DNA of 64,000 nucleotides from DASQPA01 sp963756455 (GTDB lineage: Bacteria; Acidobacteriota; Thermoanaerobaculia; Multivoradales; UBA5704): contig CAVWNC010000001.1 of the NCBI GenBank assembly GCA_963756455.1, forward strand, positions 496,001-560,000, written 5' to 3'. The translations under genes and the position numbers were made by a program. Numbering within the stretch: the stretch's first letter is position 1; every line of letters begins with the position of its first letter. Shown in pieces: positions 25,948 through 33,734 of this stretch. A model generated the notes under the pieces. The model did not search any database. It saw only the letters and a program-made list of their open reading frames with translations, and was not told the DNA's origin.

Positions 25948-26636
25948 CGCCCCGCTCTATTCACCGCGACCGGCCGCGCGGCGAACGGCCGCGGCGCGGT
26001 CACCGCCGGAGGCCGGGCGTAAATCGGGGCGGAGAGGAGCGCCGGGTCCCAGCGCTCCGCCGGGAGTCTGGCGAGGAGGGAGAGGGCCGCCGGGGCGAGG
26101 GGACCGGGCTCGACGAGCCGGATTCCCGCCGGCGCTGCCGGCCAGCCCGGCAGCTCGCCCAGGCGCGAGATTCCGAAGCCGACAAGAGTACAGGGGGCGA
26201 AACCGGCGAGCTCCGGTCCGGGGACGAGCGCCATCCCCCGGCCGCCGTCCCCCCTCCACTCCTCGACCCCCCACTCGCCGCGGAGCGAGTCGACGGCTCC
26301 CACGGCCCGTCCGCCGCCCGGGTTCGCGAGCGCGGCCAGCACCCGGAGGGTGGGGAGGGTGGTGGCGGGAATCCCCAGCGCCTGGTGGAGGCCGAGCACC
26401 GTGGCGAGCCCGATGCGGAGGCCGGTGAAGCTCCCCGGTCCGCCCAAGGCAGCGATCCCGGCGAGCTCGCCCACGTCGAGCCCCGCCTCCCTCAGCACCT
26501 CGTCGACCATGGCGAGGAGGAGCGCCGACGAACGCGCGATCTCACGCGCCCGCATCGCGAGCACGACGCCTTCTCTCCCCACGGCCACGCTGACCAAGGG
26601 GGAGCCGCTGTCGAGGACGAGGACCGTTCCCTCCAT
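25944..26636 (-). CDS. tsaB: tRNA threonylcarbamoyladenosine protein TsaB
   Basis: 230 residues. VLVLDSGSPLVSVAVG at the start and AALGGPGSFTGLRIGLAT are the TsaB ASKHA signatures. It helps TsaD make t6A37 in tRNA. The C-terminus has YARPPAV. A -10 TATACT on this strand at 26644-26649 lies seven bases before the ATG, so the mRNA is probably leaderless. This promoter and the start codon lie in the left copy of a 33-bp direct repeat. Confidence 0.94.
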   Translation of the reverse strand: MEGTVLVLDSGSPLVSVAVGREGVVLAMRAREIARSSALLLAMVDEVLREAGLDVGELAGIAALGGPGSFTGLRIGLATVLGLHQALGIPATTLPTLRVLAALANPGGGRAVGAVDSLRGEWGVEEWRGDGGRGMALVPGPELAGFAPCTLVGFGISRLGELPGWPAAPAGIRLVEPGPLAPAALSLLARLPAERWDPALLSAPIYARPPAVTAPRPFAARPVAVNRAGR

Positions 26637-26661
26637 GGCCTGGAGTATATCGAGCCGGCCC
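26629..26661. repeat. 33-bp direct repeat, left copy
   Basis: Starts CCCTCCATGGCCTGGAGT and ends GGCCC. It includes the start codon and -10 box of tsaB on the minus strand. The right copy at 27938-27970 differs at one base only. The 1.28-kb interval between the copies holds the lanthipeptide-like gene and the DUF3800 gene. Confidence 0.9.
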
Positions 26662-26706
26662 GATCGAGGTCGCTATGGTATCGTCGAATTTTAGGAGGAG
26701 GACGAT

Positions 26707-26871
26707 ATGAAGAAAAAGCTTCCCACGCCGGCCAAGCTCACCGTCAGCAAGGAGACGCTGACTCGTCTCGACCAGGTGTACGCCGGCAACCGCACGGTCG
26801 ACATCACGGGCTGCGTCACCAACTGCCCCGTCTGCGCGACGACGGATCCCGCTCAGTCCTGCCGTTGCTGA
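26707..26871 (+). CDS. Lanthipeptide-like RiPP precursor peptide (orphan)
   Basis: 54 residues. The leader KLTVSKETLTRLDQV resembles class I lanthipeptide leaders, which use a [K/S]xETLxxL helix. The C-terminal core (about residues 28-54) holds five Cys (36, 40, 43, 52, 54) and several Thr/Ser: GCVTNCPVCATTDPAQSCRC. A very strong site, AGGAGGAGGACGAT, precedes the ATG. No LanB/LanC, LanM, protease or transporter is in the window, so enzymes would act in trans. It may alternatively be a small cysteine-rich metal-binding peptide. Product class is inferred from composition, not homology. Confidence 0.65.
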   Translation: MKKKLPTPAKLTVSKETLTRLDQVYAGNRTVDITGCVTNCPVCATTDPAQSCRC

Positions 26872-26942
26872 CTGGAAGCGAGGTCGGCCGCCTTACGGGG
26901 TCGAATCGCTTGACTCTTAGGAACCGAGAGCCGATACTGTCC

Positions 26943-27000
26943 AAGGAGGCTCGGCCCAGAGGCTGCTTTCGAGTGGCTTCAAAGGCATTGCCTCCTTTTT
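26943..27000 (+). terminator. Probable terminator after the peptide gene
   Basis: AAGGAGGC (26943-26950) pairs with GCCTCCTT (26990-26997), followed by T. The long loop contains weaker inner pairing. It suits termination of the short peptide transcript about 70 bases after its stop. Confidence 0.45.
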
Positions 27001-27027
27001 CATTCTCCACCTGACCTGTTCTCCACC

Positions 27028-27907
27028 TTACCGGGCCTCGTACGGATCGGGCACAAAAACGATACCGTAGGAGTCGTAGACGGCCCCGTCGCGGTACCCT
27101 TCCCCACGGAATTGAAGCTGGGCAAGCCACCGGCCGTAGTCGTTGGCGATCTCCGGTCGATCGGGCGCATCCATCCCTCGGGCCGGCAGCCGAAAGCCCC
27201 AGTTCACGCAATAGATTGCGAGATCCGCGGCCTGGACTGGGTAGGTCATGTCCGATGAGACGAAAAACGGAGCTGGAACGATCCATGCCGATCGGTAACG
27301 TCCGGCTTTGGTCTTCCTGAAATATGCTTCGAGGCGCCGCACGAAGCGGCGGTCTTCGGCCTTCTCCACTTGATCCATTACCAGCAAGCCGTGCTGCTTC
27401 TCTTGCTCCAGGAAATAGAAATAGCGCTCGAGAAGGAACACCTGGTCCTTTCGCAGATACTCCTCGGCCTCGTAGGTGTCGGGTTTTAGGACGCTGCGCG
27501 GGATCGCAGCGGCGAACAAGCGTGCTTTGTGTTGCCTGAGGAGCTCAAACATGCCCGTCGCCATTTCGAGACATGCCTGTCCGTAAGCCGTGAACTCTTC
27601 TCGGGAAGGCGCTTTCTTTCTCCAGCCCTTTGGTGAGAAAGCCGCGGCAGTGTTTGCGACGCTCTTCGTCGGGCATCGGCGATTCCTGGGCCGCCCACTT
27701 GAATCGGTCCTTGTCCAGGAGCTTGCAGCCCTTCAATTCGGCCTGGAAGTGATGCAGGGGGGTGCCAAAGGAGGCGAGCTCAAGGCGCTGCATGTCCTGA
27801 ACGAACGGCCAAAGCTCTGAAGCATGCAGCGCTACGCCGCCGCGAACCTCGTAGGGCATGGTTCGATGGTCGTGGCCGCTCTCATCAAGGAAAAGTAGAT
27901 AGCTCAT
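27028..27907 (-). pseudogene. DUF3800-domain protein, frameshifted
   Basis: N-terminal part 27907-27620 (MSYLLFLDESGHDHR, the DUF3800 start with metal-binding acids) and C-terminal part to 27028 (MATGMFELLRQHKARLF and VQAADLAIYCVNWGFR) are in different frames. The shift lies in GAAAGAAAG near 27613-27619: dropping one base restores LEK-KAPSREEF and a protein of about 290 residues. DUF3800 has an RNase-H-like fold and is often found in mobile or defence regions. The ATG overlaps the stop of a 13-codon ORF that starts in the right direct repeat. Confidence 0.8.
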
Positions 27908-27945
27908 CCGGGAGCCTCAAAGTAATCGTCGATCTCGCCCTCCAT
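27904..27945 (-). CDS. 13-codon leader ORF created at the right repeat
   Basis: Reads MEGEIDDYFEAPG and ends in TGA overlapping the ATG of the DUF3800 gene. Its first codons are the tsaB start copied in the right direct repeat, seven bases after a TATACT -10. It could couple translation into DUF3800 or be an accident of the duplication. It is far too short for certainty. Confidence 0.35.
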   Translation of the reverse strand: MEGEIDDYFEAPG

Positions 27946-27970
27946 GGCCTGGAGTATATCGAGCTGGCCC
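27938..27970. repeat. 33-bp direct repeat, right copy
   Basis: Identical to 26629-26661 except for one base (T for C at the position corresponding to 26656). It carries a second copy of the tsaB -10 (agtata at 27953-27958, read on the minus strand) and start codon, now facing the DUF3800 gene. Confidence 0.9.
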
Positions 27971-27989
27971 ACCTTGGCGCCGTCCCCCC

Positions 27990-28028
27990 TTGACAGGGTC
28001 GAACCGGCGTTTCAAACTGTGTTTGAAA
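27990..28028 (+). promoter_or_regulatory. Candidate TetR autoregulatory site
   Basis: TTGACA at 27990-27995, then a perfect dyad TTTCAAAC-TGT-GTTTGAAA (28010-28028) whose last base is the A of the tetR ATG. Its position suits a repressor blocking its own transcription. No clear -10 is visible because the dyad covers the region. Confidence 0.5.
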
Positions 28029-28717
28029 TGGCCACGACCTCCGTCGCCCCGCTCCCCTTCCCCTCTCTCACGAGCAGCGTACCCACCCGCCAGAGGCTGC
28101 TCGAGGTCGCCGAGCGCCGGTTCGCCGAGCATGGCTTCACCGACACCTCGGTGCGCGACATCACGGCGGGGGCGGGGTGCAACCTGGCTTCGGTCAACTA
28201 CCACTTCGGCGGCAAGGAACAGCTCTACCTGGAGATCTTCCGCCGCCGCCTGGGCCGGATGCGCGAGGAGCGCCTGGCGAGCCTCCGGGAGATCCGCTGT
28301 GAGGCCGAGGACGGGACCTGCCTGGAGATCCTCCTCCACTCCTTCGTCCGCGCCTTCCTCGCCCCCTTCAAGGCACCGGGCGAGGGGCAGCTCTGGGTCC
28401 AGCTCATGTGGCGCGAGCTGGCCGAGCCCCATCTGCCGCGGGGGCTCTTCACCGCCGAGATCATCACCCCGGTCTACGAGGAGCTGGCCGAGGTTCTCCT
28501 CCGCGCCTGCCCCGGTCTCGACCCGGTCCGTGCCCGTCGCTCCGCCCACTCCCTGGTCGCCCAGCTCACCCACTTCATGCGTTTCGAGCGTCTCTTCGTA
28601 GGCACGACGGGGCATTACGAAGACGGCATCGAGGAGCCCGGCCTGATCGAGCACATCGTCCGCTTCTCGACGGCGGGCATCCGCGCCGCGGCGGCGGAGG
28701 AGACGGCCGCAGGCTGA
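28028..28717 (+). CDS. TetR-family transcriptional regulator (CecR/DUF1956-like)
   Basis: 229 residues. The helix-turn-helix is RFAEHGFTDTSVRDITAGAG, then NLASVNYHFGGKEQLYLEIF (about residues 32-70). The long C-terminal ligand domain with LWVQLMWRELAEPHLPRGLF and LVAQLTHFMRFER matches the DUF1956/CecR type that senses toxic small molecules. The ATG at 28028 is in the dyad. It is followed by a broken S74 fragment and mutS. Its target genes besides itself cannot be told. Confidence 0.88.
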   Translation: MATTSVAPLPFPSLTSSVPTRQRLLEVAERRFAEHGFTDTSVRDITAGAGCNLASVNYHFGGKEQLYLEIFRRRLGRMREERLASLREIRCEAEDGTCLEILLHSFVRAFLAPFKAPGEGQLWVQLMWRELAEPHLPRGLFTAEIITPVYEELAEVLLRACPGLDPVRARRSAHSLVAQLTHFMRFERLFVGTTGHYEDGIEEPGLIEHIVRFSTAGIRAAAAEETAAG

Positions 28718-29214
28718 CCCGGGCGGCGGGCTGGAGCCGCCTGCCCAGTGGCGTCATCCGCATCGGCAGCGCCGCGCAGACCTCGACCTTCATCGCCGGT
28801 ATCAATGGCGCGACCAGCTCGAGCGGCTCGCAGGTCTACGTCAACAGCAGCGGTCAGCTGGGGACGTTCACGTCGTCCCTGCGATTCAAAGAGGACGTCC
28901 AGGACATGGGCGACGCCACGAATAGCCTGCTCCTGCAACTCCGCCCGGTCACCTTCCATTACAAGGCGCCGTACGACGACGGCTCCCATCTCCTGCAGTA
29001 CGGTCTGATCGCCGAAGAGGTCGCGAAGGTCGCCCCCGGCCTCGTACAGTACGACGAGGAGGGCAAGCCCTACTCCGTTCGCTATCAGTTCCTCAACACC
29101 ATGCTCTTGAACGAGGTCCAGGCCCAGCACCGGCAACTCGCTGCTCAGCAGACCCAGATCGAAGAGTTGCAGAACCAGGTCAAGGCTCTTCTGGAGCACT
29201 CGACGACCAAGTAA
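28718..29214 (+). pseudogene. C-terminal fragment of an S74 (intramolecular chaperone) tail-fibre-like protein
   Basis: The frame from about 28750 reads GVIRIGSAAQTSTFIAGING, then SLRFKEDVQDMGDATNSLLL, LRPVTFHYK and LIAEEVAKVAPGLVQYDEEG, ending in a coiled coil. This is the peptidase S74 / endosialidase chaperone domain, which normally caps long fibre or adhesin proteins. No start codon opens this frame before the domain, so the 5' part has been lost where it joins the TetR gene. Confidence 0.75.
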
Positions 29215-29398
29215 GGGGCAGTCTTCGACGACCGCGCTGGAGCGGAGGTCGGGGCGTGGATTCGGGGTCGTCCCTGGGGGCGACCCCGATGCCGCCCGAC
29301 GCCTTCGCCGGACACCGCCACGCCATCGCAAGTTCAATCCCCGCTCCTTTTCCTCCCTTCCCATGCCGGTCCCGGGCCCGCGTACCCGGGACCACGGT

Positions 29399-29404
29399 TA
29401 TACT
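29399..29404 (+). promoter_or_regulatory. -10 box, leaderless promoter of mutS
   Basis: TATACT, seven bases, then ATG at 29412. Transcription would begin at the start codon. No Shine-Dalgarno sequence precedes the ATG. Confidence 0.55.
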
Positions 29405-29411
29405 CTGCCCG

Positions 29412-32099
29412 ATGTCGCCAACGCCCACCGCCACGGTCTCCTTCGCCACGACGCCGATGCTCCGCCATTACCTGGAGGTCAAGGCGCAGTACCCCGATGC
29501 CCTCCTCATGTACCGCATGGGGGACTTCTTCGAGATGTTCTTCGAGGACGCGCGGCAGGCCGCGCCCATCCTCGAGGTGCAGCTCACGGCGCGGCAGAAG
29601 GGGAGCGAGAACGAGGCGCCGATGTGCGGCATCCCGCATCATGCCCTCGATTCCTATCTGGGGAAGCTCCTCGAAGCCGGCCTGCGGGTCGCGATCTGCG
29701 ATCAGGTGGAGGACCCGAAGGAGGCCAAGGGGCTCGTCCGGCGGGAGGTGACCCGGGTCGTCACCCCGGGGACGATCTCCGATCCGGCGCTTCTGGACGG
29801 CAAGGAGGAGAACCTCCTCGCGAGCCTCGTCTGGGAGGGAGAGGGGGGCGCCGGGGCGTTCCTCGACGTCTCGACGGGGAGCTTCTTCGTCCGCCGCTGG
29901 TCGAGCGAGGAGGAGGCGGTGGGGGATCTCGCGCTGCTCCGCCCCCGCGAAGCTCTCCTCTCCGGCGACAGCTTTCCTGAGGGCATTCACGTCTTCCTCG
30001 ACCGCGAGTGCCCGTGCAAGACGCCACTGGATGGCGACCGGCTACTCGACCTGCGGCGCTCGGCGGAGCTCCTCGGGCGGCAGTTCGGGACGGCGACGCT
30101 CCGCGGCTTCGGCCTCGCTCCCGACGAGCCGGCGGTGCGCGCCGCCGCCGCCGCTCTCGCCTACGCCCAGGCGACCCAGAAGAGCGACCTCGCCCACGTC
30201 CGCGGCATCGTCCTCCGCGAGCCCGGCGATCGGCTGATCGTCGACGCCACCACCCTCGCCAACCTGGAGGTCTTCAAGACCCAGCGCGAGGGACGAAAGC
30301 GTGGCACCCTCCTCTCCGTCCTCGACCGCACCGTCACCGCCCCCGGCGGCCGGATGCTCCGCGACTGGCTGCACCGGCCCCTCCGCGACCCGGCGGCGAT
30401 CGCCGCCCGGCACGAGTCGGTCGCCGAGCTCGCCGCCGACAACCCGCGGCGGGAACGCCTGCGCGACCGCCTCTCCCGGATGGGCGACCCCGAGCGTCTG
30501 CTCAGTCGTGCCGTCCTCGGCACCCTCACCCCGCGTGAGGCGGCGGCGCTCCGCGACACCCTCGTCCAGCTCCCCGCGGCGCTCGCCGAGGTGGCGTCCG
30601 GGAGCGCGGGCGCCGGCCCGCCGGCGCCTCTCCTCGCCGCTCTCGCGGCGACCGATCCCCTCCCCGCTCTCGGCGAGTACCTCGTCCGCACCCTGGAGGA
30701 GGCCCCCGCGCCGTCGCTCGACGAGGGCGGCGTGATCGCCGCCGGCGTCGACGCCGAGCTCGACCGCTACCGCTCGCTCTGTCGGGACAGCAAGCGCCAC
30801 ATCCTGGCCCTGGAGGTGCGGGAGCGCGAGCGGACCGGCATCTCGTCGCTCAAGATCCGCTACAACCGGGTCTTCGGCTACTACCTGGAGGTGACCCGGG
30901 CGAACGAGCGGAAGGTGCCGGAGGACTACATCAGGAAGCAGACCCTGGTCAACGCCGAGCGCTACGTCACCCCGGAGATCAAGGAGCTGGAGGAGCAGAT
31001 CCTCTCCGCCGAGGAGCGCCAGGTCCACCTCGAACGCCAGTTCTTCCAGCAACTGGTGTCGACCGTGGCCGCCGCGGCCGAGGGTCTCTCCCGGCTCGCC
31101 AGTGCCATCGGCACCCTCGACACCCTCGCGACCTTCGCCGAGGTGGCGGTGCGCAACCGCTACGTGCGGCCGATCGTCGAAGCGGCCGCCCCGCCGGACC
31201 CGCCGGGTATCGAAGGAGGAGGGATCGCCATCCGCGAGGGGCGCCACCCCGTCGTCGAGCTGGCGAGCCGCGACGCCTTCGTCCCCAACGACGCCGAGCT
31301 CGACCCGGAGAGCGCCCAGATCGTCCTCCTGACCGGCCCCAACATGGGCGGCAAGTCGACCTACCTCCGCCAGGTGGGACTGATCGTTCTCCTCGCCCAG
31401 GCCGGGAGCTTCGTGCCGGCCGAATCGGCGCGGATCGGCGTCGTCGACCGCATCTTCACCCGGGTGGGGGCGTCGGACGACCTGGCGCGCGGCGAGTCGA
31501 CCTTCATGGTCGAGATGATCGAGACCGCCAATATCCTCCGCCACGCGACCGCCCGGAGCCTCGTCATCCTGGACGAGGTGGGCCGCGGCACGGCGACCTT
31601 CGACGGCCTCTCCCTCGCCTGGGCGATCGTCGAGCACCTCCACGAGCACAACCGCGCGCAGACCCTCTTCGCCACCCACTACCACGAGCTGACCGAGCTC
31701 GCCGCCCTCCTTCCCCGGGTGGTCAACCGCACCATGGCGGTCAAGGAGTGGGACGAGCGGATCGTCTTCCTCCGTCGTGTCGTGCCGGGGAGCGCCGACA
31801 AGTCCTACGGCCTCCACGTGGCGCGCCTGGCCGGTCTCCCCAACGAGGTGATCCTACGGGCGGGGGAGATCCTCCAGAACTTAGAATCCCAGGAGTACGA
31901 CATGACCGGGAAGCCGCGCCTCGCCCGCGGCAGCGCACCCACGGAGCCCGCGGTACCCGGTCCGTTGGCCGCCCAGCTCACCCTCTTCGCACCCCCCGAG
32001 CAGGTCGTGGCGACGATTCTTCGCGATGCCGACCTCGACCAGCTGACGCCCTTGGCGGCGCTCAACCTGCTGCACAGCCTGCGGTCGCGGTTGGGATAG
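29412..32099 (+). CDS. mutS: DNA mismatch repair protein MutS
   Basis: 895 residues, the usual size. Mismatch-binding GDFFEMFFEDA is near residue 37, clamp and lever regions follow (SLKIRYNRVFGYYLEVTRA), and the ABC ATPase holds TGPNMGGKSTYLRQ, LDEVGRGT and FATHYHELTEL. It recognises mismatches and recruits MutL. MutL is not in the window. The start is chosen from the leaderless promoter and the family N-terminus (TPMLRHYLEVKAQYPD). An ATG at 29256 would add an unrelated 52 residues. Confidence 0.98.
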   Translation: MSPTPTATVSFATTPMLRHYLEVKAQYPDALLMYRMGDFFEMFFEDARQAAPILEVQLTARQKGSENEAPMCGIPHHALDSYLGKLLEAGLRVAICDQVEDPKEAKGLVRREVTRVVTPGTISDPALLDGKEENLLASLVWEGEGGAGAFLDVSTGSFFVRRWSSEEEAVGDLALLRPREALLSGDSFPEGIHVFLDRECPCKTPLDGDRLLDLRRSAELLGRQFGTATLRGFGLAPDEPAVRAAAAALAYAQATQKSDLAHVRGIVLREPGDRLIVDATTLANLEVFKTQREGRKRGTLLSVLDRTVTAPGGRMLRDWLHRPLRDPAAIAARHESVAELAADNPRRERLRDRLSRMGDPERLLSRAVLGTLTPREAAALRDTLVQLPAALAEVASGSAGAGPPAPLLAALAATDPLPALGEYLVRTLEEAPAPSLDEGGVIAAGVDAELDRYRSLCRDSKRHILALEVRERERTGISSLKIRYNRVFGYYLEVTRANERKVPEDYIRKQTLVNAERYVTPEIKELEEQILSAEERQVHLERQFFQQLVSTVAAAAEGLSRLASAIGTLDTLATFAEVAVRNRYVRPIVEAAAPPDPPGIEGGGIAIREGRHPVVELASRDAFVPNDAELDPESAQIVLLTGPNMGGKSTYLRQVGLIVLLAQAGSFVPAESARIGVVDRIFTRVGASDDLARGESTFMVEMIETANILRHATARSLVILDEVGRGTATFDGLSLAWAIVEHLHEHNRAQTLFATHYHELTELAALLPRVVNRTMAVKEWDERIVFLRRVVPGSADKSYGLHVARLAGLPNEVILRAGEILQNLESQEYDMTGKPRLARGSAPTEPAVPGPLAAQLTLFAPPEQVVATILRDADLDQLTPLAALNLLHSLRSRLG

Positions 32100-32164
32100 G
32101 TGGGATAGGGGTGGATGGGCGCTTCGCGGTACCATAGAGGATCAAGGGGGAGGGCGGGAACCAG

Positions 32165-32833
32165 ATGAGCCAGGCTTTTGTCGCCGAGCAGGGAGAGCAG
32201 GTCACCGAAGCGTATTTCGCCCGACCTGCGTTCGGCCTCTTCAAGGATCTACCGGGACTCCTTTCCCAGCTCTTTCGTTCGTTGCAGGGCTATGGTCTCG
32301 CGCTGAGCGGTCTCGAGTTCCATCACTCCGATCCTCACTTGGGGGAGGAACATCTGCGATGCACCCTCTCCGGCTCCGTGATTCGCATTTTTCTGGACCG
32401 TGTCGAAATCTCCTCGACCCTGGGACAGGGCTCGGTCGGTCATGATCGGCGAACCCTCACTCTCCTCGAGGCTTTGCAAAGCCATCTTCCAGAGATCACT
32501 TTCAGCACCTACGTTTCCCTCTTGAAGCTGCACGGGGCGCTCCCAGAAACCCGTCTTGAGCTGGTTCTGTCGGGGCTCTCCGCGGTAGCACCCAAGAGTC
32601 CAGGGCCCCTGCTCTTCCCTGGAGCGGTCTTCTACTATGGAGCCGACGGCGAGCGGTTGTCCTCGGCCTTGACCCTCGATCCCTCCACCCTCGTCGAAGA
32701 AGGGCTTTTCCTGCAAGCGAGAGTGATCTACGATGCCGCCAGACTCGAAATGGGCGGACTCTCGCAAGCAGCCCAACGGTACTTGAGGGATGTTTTAAGA
32801 GAGCTCGATCTGGTATTGGAGGGATTCAAGTGA
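32165..32833 (+). CDS. Hypothetical protein (first of a three-gene set)
   Basis: 222 residues, mixed alpha/beta, no signal peptide. It reads like a TIGR04255-type or other small conserved protein (LSGLEFHHSDPH, DAARLEMGGLSQAAQRYL) but I do not recognise it firmly. Its stop overlaps the GTG of the next gene, and the set runs on into an aspartic protease and nagZ without gaps, so it is co-transcribed with them. Confidence 0.65.
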   Translation: MSQAFVAEQGEQVTEAYFARPAFGLFKDLPGLLSQLFRSLQGYGLALSGLEFHHSDPHLGEEHLRCTLSGSVIRIFLDRVEISSTLGQGSVGHDRRTLTLLEALQSHLPEITFSTYVSLLKLHGALPETRLELVLSGLSAVAPKSPGPLLFPGAVFYYGADGERLSSALTLDPSTLVEEGLFLQARVIYDAARLEMGGLSQAAQRYLRDVLRELDLVLEGFK

Positions 32834-33282
32834 CCCCGGCGCTCGCTGTGGCAAAGCTGGATCTGGACCGCGCGATAGAGAATCGCGAAGAGGCATCCTC
32901 GATTTCGTCCAGACCTACGACCAAGGGGCAGGTCCACCTCTTTCCCTATGCGATGCTGATTCGACGCCTGATCGAGAAGGACCATGTCGTCGCGGCTCGG
33001 AGGCTGATCCAGGTGGCCATAAGCCAGAAGCCCTCGGATCCCAAGCTCTCCTATTGGCAGCTGATCCTCGCGCCTCCCGCCGTGCGGAAGAGCGACTTTA
33101 GGGACATCAATCGCGATCTCGACTATCGTTGGATCGACGAAAAATCGAAAGCCTACTCGGGCCAGTGGGTGGCGATTCTCTCCGGCGAGCTGATCGCTCA
33201 AGCTCCGACTCTCAAGGAGCTCGTTGTGCTCCTTGAGGCTTCGCCACCGGTGGCCACGCCGTTGGCCTTGCGAATTGACTGA
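32830..33282 (+). CDS. DUF5678-like hypothetical protein
   Basis: 150 residues. The C-terminal half (YSGQWVAILSGELIAQAPTL) matches the DUF5678 pattern. The N-terminal half is helical with PYAMLIRRLIEKDHVVAARRLI. DUF5678 genes are often paired with retropepsin-like aspartic proteases, as here. GTG start overlaps the previous TGA. No function is known. Confidence 0.65.
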   Translation: MTPALAVAKLDLDRAIENREEASSISSRPTTKGQVHLFPYAMLIRRLIEKDHVVAARRLIQVAISQKPSDPKLSYWQLILAPPAVRKSDFRDINRDLDYRWIDEKSKAYSGQWVAILSGELIAQAPTLKELVVLLEASPPVATPLALRID

Positions 33283-33290
33283 CTGACATC

Positions 33291-33734
33291 GTGCTCCAAC
33301 GCAATGACGCGGAGTTCTGCTGCGGTTTCTCGCGATTCAGGGACAACCTTGAAGGAGTGGGTGAATCGACGGCCAAGATTTTCGTCCGGGTGAACATCGG
33401 CAACCTCATTACGAACGTTTTCGCTCAGGTGGATACCGGTGCTCCTTGGTCAATTCTGGCCTTGGACGTTGTCCATGCCCTGGGTGTTCCTCTGAACGCG
33501 GCCGACTCGGTGACGCTGAGCACGCGTCTCGGTCTGCTGCGTGGGCACCTGGTCAAGCTTCCCGTCACACTCATCGCTGACGGGGGGCGATCCCTGTCGT
33601 TCCAAGGTACCTTTTTCATTTCGCCAGATTGGACATTCAACCTGAGCTTTCTCGGTTATTCTGGATTTCTTGATGCGATCCGTTTCGCTGTCGATCCTTC
33701 CGTTAACTATTTCTACTTCGGCGAAACCGGGTGA
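33291..33734 (+). CDS. Retropepsin-like aspartic protease
   Basis: 147 residues. QVDTGAPWSILALDV carries the DTG catalytic motif near residue 47, with a hydrophobic beta-rich body (LSFLGYSGFLDAIRF). One DTG per chain means it must work as a dimer, as in viral retropepsins. GTG at 33291 begins it 8 bases after the DUF5678 gene. Its stop overlaps the next gene. Substrate unknown, but the partner protein is a natural guess. Confidence 0.75.
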   Translation: MLQRNDAEFCCGFSRFRDNLEGVGESTAKIFVRVNIGNLITNVFAQVDTGAPWSILALDVVHALGVPLNAADSVTLSTRLGLLRGHLVKLPVTLIADGGRSLSFQGTFFISPDWTFNLSFLGYSGFLDAIRFAVDPSVNYFYFGETG

